NCBI RefSeq assembly: GCF_003254745.1
Contig: NZ_QKXH01000004.1
Location: 124,001-188,000 of the forward strand
Direction of reading: 5' to 3'
Length of the DNA: 64,000 bases
DNA from: Flavobacterium aquariorum
GTDB lineage: Bacteria; Bacteroidota; Bacteroidia; Flavobacteriales; Flavobacteriaceae
Below the pieces are notes generated by a model. That model ran no database searches and had not been told where the DNA came from. It saw only the letters and a program-made list of their open reading frames with translations. Below are positions 36,016 to 46,141 of the stretch, one piece after another. The stretch's first letter is position 1. The number at the start of each line of letters is the position of its first letter. Position numbers and translations under genes: made by a program.

Positions 36016-37482
36016 TTACAGTTTTTTTCTCATACGGGCAACGGGAATTTCCAGCTGTTCGCGGTATTTTGCAATCGTTCTTCGGGCGATCGGATATCCT
36101 TTTTCTTTCAGAATTTCGGCCAAGAGATCATCAGGAAGCGGATTTTTTTTATCTTCTTCTTCAATAGTATTTTGCAGAATTCTTTTAATTTCAATTGTGG
36201 ATACTTCTTCCCCTTGATCATTTTTCATCGCTTCCGAAAAGAATTCTTTTATCAGTTTTGTGCCGTAAGGAGTCTCTACATATTTACTGTTGGCTACTCT
36301 GGAAACTGTCGATATATCAAGCCCGACCATATCAGCAATATCTTTTAAAATCATCGGTTTCAATCGAGTTTCATCACCATCAAGAAGATAATCTTTTTGA
36401 TAGTGCATAATGGCATTCATCGTTACGTACAAAGTGTCTTGGCGCTGTTTGATGGCGTCTATAAACCATTTGGCCGAATCCAGTTTTTGCTTGATAAACT
36501 GCACCGCATCTTTTTGCGAATGCGATTTGTCTTTAGATTCTTTATAGGTCTGCATCATTTCCTGATAATCTTTGGAAACATGCAGGGAAGGTGCATTTCT
36601 GCCATTCAAGGTGAGTTCTAATTCTCCATCAACGATACGAATGGTGAAATCAGGAACTACATTTTCGGTAATTTTATTGTTTCCGGAAAAAGAACCTCCA
36701 GGTTTTGGATTGAGTCTTTCAATTTCATGGATAGCATTTCTAAGCTGTTCATTAGAAATATTGAATTTCTGAATCAGTTTGTCATAATGCTTTCTCACGA
36801 AAGAATCAAATTGCTGTTCAATAATAGCCGTGGCTAAATCAACGGATTCCGTTGGGGTTTTATGTTTTAATTGCAGTAACAGACATTCCTGTAAATCACG
36901 TGCTCCAACGCCTGTTGGTTCAAGTTCGTGAATGATATGCAATATAGCTTCAACTTGTTTTTCGGTAGTGTAAATTCCTTGGGTAAAAGCCATGTCGTCG
37001 ACTAAGTCAGATACGCTTCTTCGTATATACCCCATATCGTCAATACTTCCCACCAAAAATTCTGCAATATCACGTTCTTCATCATTGAGAATGAAGGTGT
37101 TTAATTGATTGATGAGGTCCTGATGAAAACTTATCGTTGCGGCAAATGGCGTTTCTTTGGTTTCGTCGTCATCACTGTAATTATTGGCCTGAGTTTTGTA
37201 ATCAGGAGTGTCGTCGCTGTTTAGGTATTCGTCTATGTTAATGTCTTCGGCTTCAACTCTGTCTGCTTCCGAATCATCATAGTCGTCATATTGTTCTGTG
37301 TCGAATTCGTCTTTTTCATAATTATCCTCCTCTTTTCCTGATTCAAGAGCGGGATTCTCATTCATTTCTTCCAACAATCGTTGTTCAAATGCTTGCGTAG
37401 GCAACTGAATTAACTTCATCAACTGGATTTGTTGTGGAGATAATTTCTGTGATATTTTTAAATTTAAAAATTGCTTTAGCAT
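36016..37482 (-). CDS. rpoN: RNA polymerase sigma-54 factor
   Basis: The 488-residue protein has the glutamine-rich region I (SQKLSPQQIQLMKLIQLPTQAFEQRL), a long acidic region II (about 50-115, many Asp/Glu), a core-binding region III and the C-terminal RpoN box ARRTIAKYREQL. Sigma-54 reads promoters with GG at -24 and GC at -12 and needs an activator ATPase. It is transcribed from the asnS side, with a hairpin in the 92-nt gap. Confidence 0.97.
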   Translation of the reverse strand: MLKQFLNLKISQKLSPQQIQLMKLIQLPTQAFEQRLLEEMNENPALESGKEEDNYEKDEFDTEQYDDYDDSEADRVEAEDINIDEYLNSDDTPDYKTQANNYSDDDETKETPFAATISFHQDLINQLNTFILNDEERDIAEFLVGSIDDMGYIRRSVSDLVDDMAFTQGIYTTEKQVEAILHIIHELEPTGVGARDLQECLLLQLKHKTPTESVDLATAIIEQQFDSFVRKHYDKLIQKFNISNEQLRNAIHEIERLNPKPGGSFSGNNKITENVVPDFTIRIVDGELELTLNGRNAPSLHVSKDYQEMMQTYKESKDKSHSQKDAVQFIKQKLDSAKWFIDAIKQRQDTLYVTMNAIMHYQKDYLLDGDETRLKPMILKDIADMVGLDISTVSRVANSKYVETPYGTKLIKEFFSEAMKNDQGEEVSTIEIKRILQNTIEEEDKKNPLPDDLLAEILKEKGYPIARRTIAKYREQLEIPVARMRKKL

Positions 37483-37507
37483 ATTTGATAGTTTAGAGAG
37501 TTTATGA

Positions 37508-37551
37508 GTTTAGAAAGGTTAGCCAAAATGAGTGAACTAAACTTTCTAAAC
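37508..37551. repeat. Inverted repeat between asnS and rpoN
   Basis: GTTTAGAAAGGTTAG (37508-37522) and CTAAACTTTCTAAAC (37537-37551) pair in 14 of 15 positions across a 14-nt loop. No clear T-run follows on the minus strand, so it is a hairpin or dispersed repeat rather than a sure terminator. Confidence 0.5.
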
Positions 37552-37574
37552 TTTTAAACTACATAACCGTTTTT

Positions 37575-39008
37575 TTAAAATTCAGCATTCTGTGGTGTTC
37601 TTGGAAAAGGAATCACGTCACGTATGTTCGTCATTCCTGTTACAAAAAGCACCAATCTTTCGAATCCAAGTCCGAAACCAGAGTGAACCGCAGAACCAAA
37701 TCTTCTGGTATCTAAGTACCACCATAATTCTTCTTCGTCGATTCCTAAGGCTTTCATTTTTTCAACCAAAACATCAAAACGCTCCTCTCTTTGAGAACCT
37801 CCCACGATTTCCCCAATTCCAGGAAAAAGAATGTCCATCGCACGAACCGTTTTTCCATCTTCGTTCAAACGCATATAAAACGCCTTGATGTTCGCTGGAT
37901 AATCAAACAGGATTACCGGACATTTAAAGTGTTTCTCCACCAAATAACGTTCGTGTTCCGATTGTAAATCAGCTCCCCACTCGTTGATGATGTATTGAAA
38001 TTTTTTCTTTTTGTTTGGAGTAGAATCTCTTAGGATATCAACTGCTTCAGTGTATGAAACACGTTTGAAATCGTTATTCATAACAAAACCTAATTTTTCC
38101 AACAAAGGCATTTCACTTCTGTCAGCCTGTGGTTTTGATTTTTCTTCTTCGATCAAACGGCCTTCCAAGAATTTCAAATCATCACCGCAGTGATCAACTG
38201 CATATTTCACTACATATTTAATGAAATCTTCGGCCAAGTCCATATTGTCATTCAAGTCATTGAAAGCCACTTCTGGCTCAATCATCCAAAATTCAGCCAA
38301 ATGGCGAGAAGTATTAGAATTCTCTGCTCTAAAAGTTGGTCCAAAAGTATAAATCTGACCCAAAGCCATTGCGAAAGTTTCGCCTTCCAATTGTCCCGAA
38401 ACCGTCAAGTTCGTGTGTTTTCCGAAGAAATCTTTTTTATAGTCAATGTTGCCTTCTTCTGTTTTTGGTAAATTGTCCAATGGCAATGAAGTCACTTGGA
38501 ACATTTCGCCAGCACCTTCAGCATCAGCTCCAGTGACGATTGGCGTGTTTACATATACAAAGCCTTTTTGTTGAAAATAGCTATGAACTGCAAAAGACAA
38601 AACCGAACGAACACGCATAATTGCTCCAAAAGCATTCGTACGTACACGCAAATGCGCATTTTCACGCAAGAATTCCAATGAATGTTTTTTTGGTTGCATT
38701 GGGAATTTCTCGGCATCCGAGTCGCCAAGAATTTCAAGCTTGTTTACCTGAATCTCATATTTTTGTCCGGCACCTTTGCTTTCTACCAAACTTCCTGTTA
38801 CCGATACTGCAGCTCCGGTTGTAATTCTCTTCAAAGTTTCGTCTGGAGTATTCTCAAAATCGACAACACACTGTATGTTATTGATGGTTGAACCATCATT
38901 TAAAGCAATAAACTGATTGTTTCTAAAAGTTCTAACCCAACCTTTTGCATTAATTTCCTGTAACGTCGTTGTACTGTTTAGTAAGTCTTTAACTTTTGTG
39001 TGTCTCAT
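37575..39008 (-). CDS. asnS: Asparaginyl-tRNA synthetase
   Basis: This class II synthetase charges tRNA-Asn. From the ATG giving [10 protein letters not shown] it is 477 residues (39014 is an alternative ATG, two codons upstream). The OB-fold anticodon-binding domain begins [15 protein letters not shown], motif 2 is seen in [25 protein letters not shown], and motif 3 is [15 protein letters not shown] near the end. An 18-20 codon upstream extension is excluded because the promoter -7 box lies at 39073-39066. Confidence 0.97.
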   Translation of the reverse strand: MRHTKVKDLLNSTTTLQEINAKGWVRTFRNNQFIALNDGSTINNIQCVVDFENTPDETLKRITTGAAVSVTGSLVESKGAGQKYEIQVNKLEILGDSDAEKFPMQPKKHSLEFLRENAHLRVRTNAFGAIMRVRSVLSFAVHSYFQQKGFVYVNTPIVTGADAEGAGEMFQVTSLPLDNLPKTEEGNIDYKKDFFGKHTNLTVSGQLEGETFAMALGQIYTFGPTFRAENSNTSRHLAEFWMIEPEVAFNDLNDNMDLAEDFIKYVVKYAVDHCGDDLKFLEGRLIEEEKSKPQADRSEMPLLEKLGFVMNNDFKRVSYTEAVDILRDSTPNKKKKFQYIINEWGADLQSEHERYLVEKHFKCPVILFDYPANIKAFYMRLNEDGKTVRAMDILFPGIGEIVGGSQREERFDVLVEKMKALGIDEEELWWYLDTRRFGSAVHSGFGLGFERLVLFVTGMTNIRDVIPFPRTPQNAEF

Positions 39009-39065
39009 TTTCATTTTAGATTTTAAATTTAGATCAAAACAAAAATCAATGTTATAATCTAAATG

Positions 39066-39073
39066 CAAATATA
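39066..39073 (-). promoter_or_regulatory. -7 promoter box of asnS
   Basis: TATATTTG on the minus strand matches TAnnTTTG and places the start site near 39059. No standard -33 box is clear. Confidence 0.5.
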
Positions 39074-39110
39074 AAGGATTTGTTTGAAATTGTCATTGTG
39101 AGATATAGTG

Positions 39111-39180
39111 TAATAAGGAGCAATTTAGTTTTTGCTGAATCTTCGATGTCCTGCTATCCTTATATCTTTTGTTTTTTAGA
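39111..39180. repeat. Degenerate copy of the sucA-sucB interspersed repeat
   Basis: AATAAGGAGC, then CCTGCTATCC, then ATCTTTTGTTTTTTA, follow the same order as the left half of the element at 11953-12040. The right half is missing. The remaining gap to the Hsp20 gene is A/T-rich and holds promoter-like and palindromic sequences listed separately. Confidence 0.4.
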
Positions 39181-39411
39181 GCGAAAGTAAAAATATGACA
39201 TTTCAAGCTCAATTGTTAGTTTATATAAAAGGAAAAATTAAAAATAGTAGTAAGGGCTTGCTTTTCGATTTTAGTTATTAATATGGATTGAAGCAAAAAG
39301 TAAATATTATTTTTTTTGTTTTTTAACTCTAGCGAATTGGGTTATTGAAATGATATATAGTTATCTGACATTTTTTCAACTCAATTCTGAAAAAATGACA
39401 TATTTTTCAAA

Positions 39412-39452
39412 TGGCATATTTTTTGTTTTTCGGTATATAACTTGCGCAAGTT
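39412..39452 (+). promoter_or_regulatory. Sigma-54-like promoter and palindrome before hsp20
   Basis: TGGCATATTTTTTGTT places GG and GT at the spacing of the -24/-12 sigma-54 promoter (consensus TGGCACG-N4-TTGCW, here TTGT). The palindrome AACTTGCGCAAGTT (39439-39452) lies at the predicted start site. Upstream, CATTTTTTCA and TGAAAAAATG form another inverted repeat. Support is by pattern only. Confidence 0.4.
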
Positions 39453-39494
39453 TAGACTAAATTTTTGTTTAACAATTTTAAAAGTAAAACAGTT

Positions 39495-39947
39495 ATGAAT
39501 CTTATTAAAAGAAATGTAGGTCAAGCTCCAGCTTTACATCGTTTGTTTTTTGATGATATTTTTGGCCGTGATTTTTTCAATTGGGAAAATAACAATTTTT
39601 CAACAACTAGTACAACACTGCCCTCTGTAAACATCAAAGAGACTGCAGACAACTATGAGGTGGAAGTCGCCGCTCCAGGTATGGATAAAAAGGACTTCAA
39701 GATTACACTTGATGGAAACCAATTAACGATTTCTTCGGTGAAAGAAAATGAAAAAACGACTGGGAGCGAAAATTACAGTCGTAGAGAATTTAGTTACCAA
39801 TCATTTCAGAGAAGTTTTGAATTGCCTAAAAACGTAGTGGACGAGGATAAAATAATTGCTCGTTATGAAAATGGACTTTTATTATTGTCCATTCCTAAAC
39901 GTGAAGAGGCAAAACCAAGACCTCCACGAATGATTGAAATCTCCTAA
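39495..39947 (+). CDS. Small heat shock protein (Hsp20/alpha-crystallin family)
   Basis: The 150-residue chaperone binds unfolding proteins and prevents aggregation. It has the alpha-crystallin domain from about residue 45 (VNIKETADNYEVEVAAPGMDKKDFKITLDGNQLTIS) to ARYENGLLLLSIPKRE, and a C-terminal PRPPRMIEIS tail. The chosen ATG gives MNLIKRNVGQAPALHRLFFDDIF; an in-frame earlier start adds ten unlikely residues. It stands alone behind its own promoter and before a terminator hairpin. Confidence 0.94.
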   Translation: MNLIKRNVGQAPALHRLFFDDIFGRDFFNWENNNFSTTSTTLPSVNIKETADNYEVEVAAPGMDKKDFKITLDGNQLTISSVKENEKTTGSENYSRREFSYQSFQRSFELPKNVVDEDKIIARYENGLLLLSIPKREEAKPRPPRMIEIS

Positions 39948-39970
39948 ATTCTCCTAAATTAACTATTTGG

Positions 39971-39997
39971 AAAGCTGCTGTTTTAGGCAGCTTTCTT
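39971..39997 (+). terminator. Terminator after hsp20
   Basis: AAAGCTGC (39971-39978) and GCAGCTTT (39987-39994) form an 8-bp stem followed by a weak T-rich tract. Confidence 0.65.
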
Positions 39998-40016
39998 CAT
40001 TATAAAACACACACAG

Positions 40017-41192
40017 ATGTTGTCACAATTATTCTCCGGGATAGCTGTGCTGTCCTTTATGGTTTTATTATTGATATTGCTTTTGCGACGATTAAAGCAG
40101 CCTTATTTTATTGCTTATATAATTACCGGTTTGCTGTTGGGGCCTCAAGTATTTAACGTCATTTATGAACCTGAAGTAATTTCAGAATTGGGGCAAATTG
40201 GGATTGTACTTCTAATGTTCTCCATCGGCAATGAGATAGACCTTCATTATCTATCGCATAATTTTTACAAGCCTCTTTTAATTGCAGTGGTGCAGATTGT
40301 ACTTAGTTTTATTTGCATGTATATTGTTGGTTCATATTTGGAGTGGAAAATGACAACTATAATTTTGATCGCTTTTATAATAAGTTTGAGTAGTTCTGCG
40401 ATTGTGTTCCAATATTTGGCAAAGACAGGTGAGATTAAAAGTCAGCTCGGAATTATTACCTGTGGTGTTTTACTAATGCAAGACATACTTGTGGTTCCCA
40501 TGATATTGACTCTGAATTTTATGTCAGGAAATAATATTTCAGCTGCAGAACTGATAAAAGTCTGCGTAGGAGGAGTATTGATTATTCTGTTTATGAAAGC
40601 GGCAATCAGTAAAAAGCTTTTCTCAATCCCCATGCGAAGAGAAATTATTGCTGATCATGAATTGCAGGTTTTCATTGGTTTCAGCATCTGTTTTGGTATG
40701 GCGTGGATTAGTGAATGGTTTGGACTGTCTCCTGCCTTTGGAGCTTTTATTGCCGGCGTTTTAATTGGACACGACAAGGCGACACATTGGCTAGGTAAAT
40801 CCCTGATTCCTTTCAGAGTGTTTTTTATGGCTTTCTTCTTTCTTGCAGTAGGTGTTCAGCTTGATATCAAGTTTTTTATTGAAAATATTGGAACTATAAT
40901 ATGGATTTCAGTTGCTGTGCTTTTTATAAATAGCCTGATCAATGCCATACTTTTTAAACTTACAAAAAACTCATGGCGCGATAGTTTGTATGGAGGGGCA
41001 CTTTTATCACAAATTGGAGAATTTAGTTTTGTTTTGATGACCTTGGCATCTTCTTTGCAACTTGTGGGGGTTTATACTTATCAAATAACCTTGGCTGTTA
41101 CAACTCTTACAATGTTTCTTAACACATTTTGGCTTATGATAATCCAAGAATTAATTTATAAACTGCCGGATTACAAAGAAAAATCTTTTTAG
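40017..41192 (+). CDS. Cation:proton antiporter, KefB/CPA2 type, membrane domain only
   Basis: The 391-residue protein has about 12 membrane helices of the monovalent cation:proton antiporter-2 family. Markers are PYFIAYIITGLLLGPQ, LGQIGIVLLMFSIGNEIDL, FGLSPAFGAFIAGVLIGHD and GGALLSQIGEFSFVLMTLA. It lacks the C-terminal TrkA-N/NAD domain of full KefB and KefC, so it resembles the short members. It probably exchanges K+ or Na+ for protons at the inner membrane. Confidence 0.9.
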   Translation: MLSQLFSGIAVLSFMVLLLILLLRRLKQPYFIAYIITGLLLGPQVFNVIYEPEVISELGQIGIVLLMFSIGNEIDLHYLSHNFYKPLLIAVVQIVLSFICMYIVGSYLEWKMTTIILIAFIISLSSSAIVFQYLAKTGEIKSQLGIITCGVLLMQDILVVPMILTLNFMSGNNISAAELIKVCVGGVLIILFMKAAISKKLFSIPMRREIIADHELQVFIGFSICFGMAWISEWFGLSPAFGAFIAGVLIGHDKATHWLGKSLIPFRVFFMAFFFLAVGVQLDIKFFIENIGTIIWISVAVLFINSLINAILFKLTKNSWRDSLYGGALLSQIGEFSFVLMTLASSLQLVGVYTYQITLAVTTLTMFLNTFWLMIIQELIYKLPDYKEKSF

Positions 41193-41232
41193 TATTGAAT
41201 TAAAACTAAAAGATTAAAAGGGATTTTGGAAG

Positions 41233-41281
41233 GCATATTCATAATAAAACAACTGGCTGTTTTTATTATGAATATGCTTTT
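41233..41281. terminator. Bidirectional terminator between antiporter and MMPL genes
   Basis: GCATATTCATAATAAAA (41233-41249) pairs perfectly over 17 bp with TTTTATTATGAATATGC across a 10-nt loop, with T-rich sequence beyond. It lies between two convergent genes. Confidence 0.85.
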
Positions 41282-41301
41282 TGAAATAAAAATATTCTTG
41301 A

Positions 41302-43665
41302 TTAATGTGTATGCTCTAAATCTTCTTTCTTCGTTCTTTTCTTTTCAAATGTCAATACCAAAGCCGGCAAAACCAATAAATTGGCAAACATGGCAAACAT
41401 CAAGGTGCAGGAAATCAATCCTCCAAGGGCTATCGTGCCACTAAAACTGGACAATGTGAATGTGGCAAATCCCACAATCAACACAATTGAAGTATAGAAA
41501 GTACTGATGCCGGTTTCTCTTAAGGCACTAAATACTGATTTTTTTATTTTACCATTATAGAGATTCAAATCATGACGGTATTTGGCCATAAACTGAATCG
41601 CATTATCCACCGAAATACCAAAAGCAATACTAAATACCAATATGGTTGAAGGTTTCAACGGGATTCCAAAATAACCCATCAACCCCGATGTGATGCAAAG
41701 TGGCAAAACATTTGTAATCACTGATGCCATAACCATTTTGGCAGAACGGAATAAATAAGCCATCAATCCTGCAATTAGGAAAATAGCAAAAATCAGTGAT
41801 TCAATAAGGTTGTCAATTAGGTAAGAAGTTCCTTTTTGGAAAACCAAAGCTTTTCCGGTAAGGGTAACTTCATAACGGTCTTTTGGGAATACTTTGTCTA
41901 TTTTGGCTTTTAGTTTCTTTTCTACTCTGGCCATTTCCTGAGTTCCAATGTCTTTCATGAAAGTGGTGATTCGGGCATATCGTCCAGTCGAATCCACATA
42001 GCTTTTCATCAGGTTGGTCTTGGTGTCTTTGGTGGCATTTTTGGCATACGACAATATAAAAGCCTGCTCTTGTGAAGTGGGTAATTCATAATATTCTGGC
42101 TTGCCGTTGTAATATGCCTGCTTCGAATATTTGACCAAATTAACGACAGAAACCGGTTTTGATAATTCTGGAATCTCCGCAATTGTTTTTTGCAATTCAT
42201 CCATCTTTTTCATTGTCGATAACTTCATTACTCCTTTTTTGTGTTTGGTGTCCACCATGATTTCTAACGGCATTACACCATTGAACTCTTTTTCAAAAAA
42301 GATAATGTCTTTGAAAAATGAAGCCGTTTTTGGCATTTCGCCTATCAAACTTCCCGAGACTTTCATTTGGGAAACCCCGATTACACTAAAAACCAATAAT
42401 AATCCGTAAATAATATAGATCATTTTACGGTTGTTTTTTACGACACTTTCAACCCAGTTTAATAGGGCAGATATATAAGTTTTGCTCAGGTGTTTTAAAT
42501 GTTTTTCTTTGGGAACATCCATAAAGCTGTACACAATTGGAACAATTACCAAGGTAAGTAAGTACACTGTGATTACATTTATAGAGGTTACTAAACCAAA
42601 TTCGAACAACAAATCATTTCCGGTAATCATAAAAGTGGCAAATCCGGCTGCTGTCGTCAAGTTGGTCATTAAGGTAGAAACCCCGATCGTCGAAATTACA
42701 CGTTGTAAAGCTTTGGCCTGATTTTGATGGGTTTTTATTTCCTGCTGGTATTTGTTGATGAGGAAAATACAGTTTGTGATTCCAATTACAATAATCAACG
42801 GTGGAATAATAGCCGTAAGAATTGTGATTTTGTAATGAAACAAACCTAGCGTTCCAAAAGACCACATTACACCAATAATCAAAATACAGATGGAGATAAA
42901 AGTGGCTCTATATGAACGGAAGAATAAAAAGAAAATTAAAGACGTTATGAATAATGCGGCGCCAATGAATAGACCGATTTCGCCTTTCATGTTTTCGGCA
43001 TTGATGGTTCTGATGTAAGGCATTCCGGAAACACGAAGGTCGATTCCGGTTGTTTTTTCAAACTTGTCAATTTTTGGAACTAAGTTTTCCAAAATGAATG
43101 TCTTTCGAGAAGCCGTATTTACAATATTTTTCTTGATATAAACCGCAGAGCGAATACTTCCTGACTCTTTGTTGAACAATAAACCTTCATAAAAAGGAAG
43201 ATTATGAAACAATTCGAATTTTATTTTTTGAATGTATTCTGGATTCGCAGTTTGAGTTTGGTCAATAAACGGAACTAGTTTAAATTTTTGGGCAAGCGTG
43301 TCTTTTTCAAGAGTTTTTAGGTCATTTAAGGAAATAACCAAATCTATTTCTTTAGAATTTTTCAGACCGGTCATCAATTCGTTCCAGGCGGCAAATGCTT
43401 TGGGCGTGAAAAAAGCATCGTCTTTAAAACCAATGACGATAAGGTTTCCTTCTTCTCCAAATTTATCGAGAAAGTCTTGATACTGTTTATTTACGATATG
43501 TTTTTTAGGAAGTAAATTAGCTTCAGTATAAGTCATGGCCAAATTTTTCCACTGAAAAGAAAGGAAAATGGTTATGCCAAGTATTACGCCTAGTATGGTT
43601 ATTCTGTTTTTAAGTACAATGCGGGCTATGTTCTGCCATAACCTATCAGTGAATTTCTTTTTCAT
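41302..43665 (-). CDS. RND-superfamily exporter of the MMPL type
   Basis: The 787-residue protein starts MKKKFTDRLWQNIARIVL; 16 upstream codons are open but give a poor N-terminus. It shows two repeated blocks, each of one helix, a large periplasmic loop and five helices (GEIGLFIGAALFITSLIFFLFF, then LIESLIFAIFLIAGLMAYLFR). LVFSIAFGISVDNAIQFMAKYRHDL is the characteristic TM segment with Asp. MMPL proteins export lipids or lipid-linked molecules; substrate here is unknown. No adaptor gene lies beside it. Confidence 0.9.
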   Translation of the reverse strand: MKKKFTDRLWQNIARIVLKNRITILGVILGITIFLSFQWKNLAMTYTEANLLPKKHIVNKQYQDFLDKFGEEGNLIVIGFKDDAFFTPKAFAAWNELMTGLKNSKEIDLVISLNDLKTLEKDTLAQKFKLVPFIDQTQTANPEYIQKIKFELFHNLPFYEGLLFNKESGSIRSAVYIKKNIVNTASRKTFILENLVPKIDKFEKTTGIDLRVSGMPYIRTINAENMKGEIGLFIGAALFITSLIFFLFFRSYRATFISICILIIGVMWSFGTLGLFHYKITILTAIIPPLIIVIGITNCIFLINKYQQEIKTHQNQAKALQRVISTIGVSTLMTNLTTAAGFATFMITGNDLLFEFGLVTSINVITVYLLTLVIVPIVYSFMDVPKEKHLKHLSKTYISALLNWVESVVKNNRKMIYIIYGLLLVFSVIGVSQMKVSGSLIGEMPKTASFFKDIIFFEKEFNGVMPLEIMVDTKHKKGVMKLSTMKKMDELQKTIAEIPELSKPVSVVNLVKYSKQAYYNGKPEYYELPTSQEQAFILSYAKNATKDTKTNLMKSYVDSTGRYARITTFMKDIGTQEMARVEKKLKAKIDKVFPKDRYEVTLTGKALVFQKGTSYLIDNLIESLIFAIFLIAGLMAYLFRSAKMVMASVITNVLPLCITSGLMGYFGIPLKPSTILVFSIAFGISVDNAIQFMAKYRHDLNLYNGKIKKSVFSALRETGISTFYTSIVLIVGFATFTLSSFSGTIALGGLISCTLMFAMFANLLVLPALVLTFEKKRTKKEDLEHTH

Positions 43666-43803
43666 ATACGTTTTAAAATGCATGCAAATGTAAACAAAAC
43701 AGTTAGAAATCACATGAAAGTCCTCCGATTTTCTGGCTATTGTATGGGTGTTTTTTTGACTTTATTTTTGTTTACAATAAGATAATTTGTGCATTATAAA
43801 TTA

Positions 43804-43811
43804 TATATTTG
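43804..43811 (+). promoter_or_regulatory. -7 promoter box of the first long antiporter gene
   Basis: TATATTTG matches TAnnTTTG and lies 52 nt before the ATG; a TTTG at 43786-43789 is too near to be a normal -33 box. Confidence 0.45.
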
Positions 43812-43863
43812 AAATTCTCATCTTAGCGCTTTTGTTAATGGGATAAAGAAGTCAAAAAAGGGT

Positions 43864-46134
43864 ATGAAAAAGTACAAGAATACATTATTTTATTTAGGAG
43901 TTACAGGCGGTTTTACCGCGCTAATGTATTGGATTATTAGAGAAGGCAAGCATCTTGAGGGAACTAAAACGATCATTCATCCAACGGCGAGCGTAAGTTC
44001 TTGGGATGATTTCCTTACGTCAATGATTCATAATGTACAGGACCCTTTGGCCATTTTATTGGCACAAATTATAATGATTATTCTTGTGGCTCGCCTTTTT
44101 GGCTGGTTTTTTAAAAAAATTGGGCAGCCTTCGGTAATAGGTGAAATTATTGCTGGAATTGCGCTTGGGCCATCTTTATTGGGTTTATATTTTCCTGATT
44201 TTTTTCATGCACTTTTCCCCGCCAACTCCCTAGAAAACTTAAAATTTTTGAGTCAAATAGGGTTGATTCTTTTCATGTTCGTAATTGGGATGGAGCTCGA
44301 TATCAAAGTTTTAAAAAATAGGGCCAAAGAAGCAATTGTTATTAGCCATGCGAGTATTGTAATTCCATTTGCATTAGGAATCGGATTGGCCTATTTTGTT
44401 TACAACCGTTTTGCTCCAGAGGGAGTTAAGTTTCTTTCCTTCAGTTTGTTTATGGGAATTGCGATGAGTATTACTGCCTTTCCTGTTTTGGCACGAATTG
44501 TTCAGGAAAGAGGGATGCATAAAACCAAATTGGGAGCTATTGCAATTACTTGTGCCGCCGCTGATGATATAACGGCTTGGTGTCTATTGGCAGTAGTAAT
44601 TGCTATTGTGAAAGCAGGAACTTTTGAAAGTTCAATGTACATAATTTCGTTGGCTGCTATTTATGTAGTTGTGATGATCTATCTGGTAAAACCTTTCTTG
44701 AAACGAATTGGGGATTTGTATGGATCTAAAGATAGTTTGAGTAAACCGGTTGTAGCCATTTTCTTTTTGATATTAATTATTTCGTCTTATGCTACAGAAT
44801 TAGTTGGGATTCACGCCTTGTTCGGTGCTTTTATGATGGGCGCCATTATGCCCGATGTACCTAAGTTTAGAACTGTTTTTATTGCAAAGGTCGAAGATGT
44901 ATCGGTAATATTGTTATTGCCTTTGTTTTTTGTGTTTACAGGTTTGCGTACTGAAATAGGTTTGTTAAACGAGCCTTATTTGTGGAAAGTAACTGGTTTT
45001 ATCATTCTTGTTGCGGTTGTGGGTAAATTTTTCGGAAGTGCTTTGGCAGCCAAATTCGTTGGACAAAGTTGGAGAAATAGCCTCGTGATAGGTGCCTTGA
45101 TGAATACCAGAGGGTTGATGGAATTAATTGTATTGAATATCGGACTAGCTCTTGGAGTTCTTACGACCGAAGTCTTTACGATGATGGTAATTATGGCCTT
45201 GGTGACAACTTTTATGACAGGACCTGCATTAGATTTAATCAATTACATTTTTAAAACCAGCGATATAGTTGACCATGATGAAGAAGTAAATCACAGCAAA
45301 TACAGAATTTTAATTTCTTTTGGGAATAATGAAAAAGGAAAATCTTTGTTGCGTTTGGCCAACAGCTTGGTGAAAAAACAAAAAGAAACCTGTTCGATAA
45401 CAGCATTGCATTTGTCCTTGAGTGATGAAATGCATACATTCAACATGGAAGATAAAGAGAAAAGCAGCTTTAATCCGATAATGAAAGAAGCGCTTATTCT
45501 GAAACAAGAAATCACTACTATTTTCAAAGCGACAATTGATATTGAGACAGAAATAATAGATATAGCCAATCAAGGGGATTATGATTTATTATTGGTCGGA
45601 CTTGGAAAATCCATATTTGAAGGCACGCTACTGGGAAAAGTAATTGGTTTTACATCCCGAATTATTAATCCCGAAAGATTGTTGGATAAATTTACGGGTA
45701 AAGAAGGATTATTCGTCAATTCACCATTTGATGAAAGAACAAGACAAATTGTTCTGAAAGTCAAAATGCCACTGGGTGTTTTAATTGACAAGGATTTAAA
45801 AGAAGTGAATCAGGTTTTTGTCCCTATATATGGACCCGAAGATTCTTTTTTGATTGACTATGCGCAAAAAATAATTTTCAATAATAATGCTACTATTGCC
45901 TTTTTGGATATCAATGGGCATATGCAGTCCAATTTTGTAATTGCAAGTGCTCTAGGTTCCTTAAAACAAAAATTTCCAAATAATGTAATTTTGGATAATG
46001 AATCCATTCTGACTGATGACTTTTTAATCAAACAAGATTTAATGATTGTGAGTTTGGAGAGTTGGAAAGATTTGTTGGATTCTCGCCCGGTTTGGTTAAG
46101 CGGGATGCCTTCGGTGTTGATTATTAAACCATAA
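43864..46134 (+). CDS. Cation:proton antiporter (CPA2) with C-terminal universal-stress-like region, paralog 1
   Basis: The 756-residue protein has an N-terminal membrane domain of about 13 helices (about 60-460), with [39 protein letters not shown], the ion-binding [12 protein letters not shown] and [15 protein letters not shown]. The cytoplasmic tail (about 470-756) resembles two universal-stress-type folds (YRILISFGNNEKGKSLLRLA, and [20 protein letters not shown]). It probably exchanges K+ or Na+ for H+, controlled by the tail. A close paralog of the same length lies 2.2 kb downstream. The Gdx gene follows after 7 nt. Confidence 0.92.
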   Translation: MKKYKNTLFYLGVTGGFTALMYWIIREGKHLEGTKTIIHPTASVSSWDDFLTSMIHNVQDPLAILLAQIIMIILVARLFGWFFKKIGQPSVIGEIIAGIALGPSLLGLYFPDFFHALFPANSLENLKFLSQIGLILFMFVIGMELDIKVLKNRAKEAIVISHASIVIPFALGIGLAYFVYNRFAPEGVKFLSFSLFMGIAMSITAFPVLARIVQERGMHKTKLGAIAITCAAADDITAWCLLAVVIAIVKAGTFESSMYIISLAAIYVVVMIYLVKPFLKRIGDLYGSKDSLSKPVVAIFFLILIISSYATELVGIHALFGAFMMGAIMPDVPKFRTVFIAKVEDVSVILLLPLFFVFTGLRTEIGLLNEPYLWKVTGFIILVAVVGKFFGSALAAKFVGQSWRNSLVIGALMNTRGLMELIVLNIGLALGVLTTEVFTMMVIMALVTTFMTGPALDLINYIFKTSDIVDHDEEVNHSKYRILISFGNNEKGKSLLRLANSLVKKQKETCSITALHLSLSDEMHTFNMEDKEKSSFNPIMKEALILKQEITTIFKATIDIETEIIDIANQGDYDLLLVGLGKSIFEGTLLGKVIGFTSRIINPERLLDKFTGKEGLFVNSPFDERTRQIVLKVKMPLGVLIDKDLKEVNQVFVPIYGPEDSFLIDYAQKIIFNNNATIAFLDINGHMQSNFVIASALGSLKQKFPNNVILDNESILTDDFLIKQDLMIVSLESWKDLLDSRPVWLSGMPSVLIIKP

Positions 46135-46141
46135 TTAAATT

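Noticed and set aside
46135..46141. Guanidine riboswitch before gdx
   Set aside because: Only 7 nt separate gdx from the upstream gene, too short for a riboswitch.
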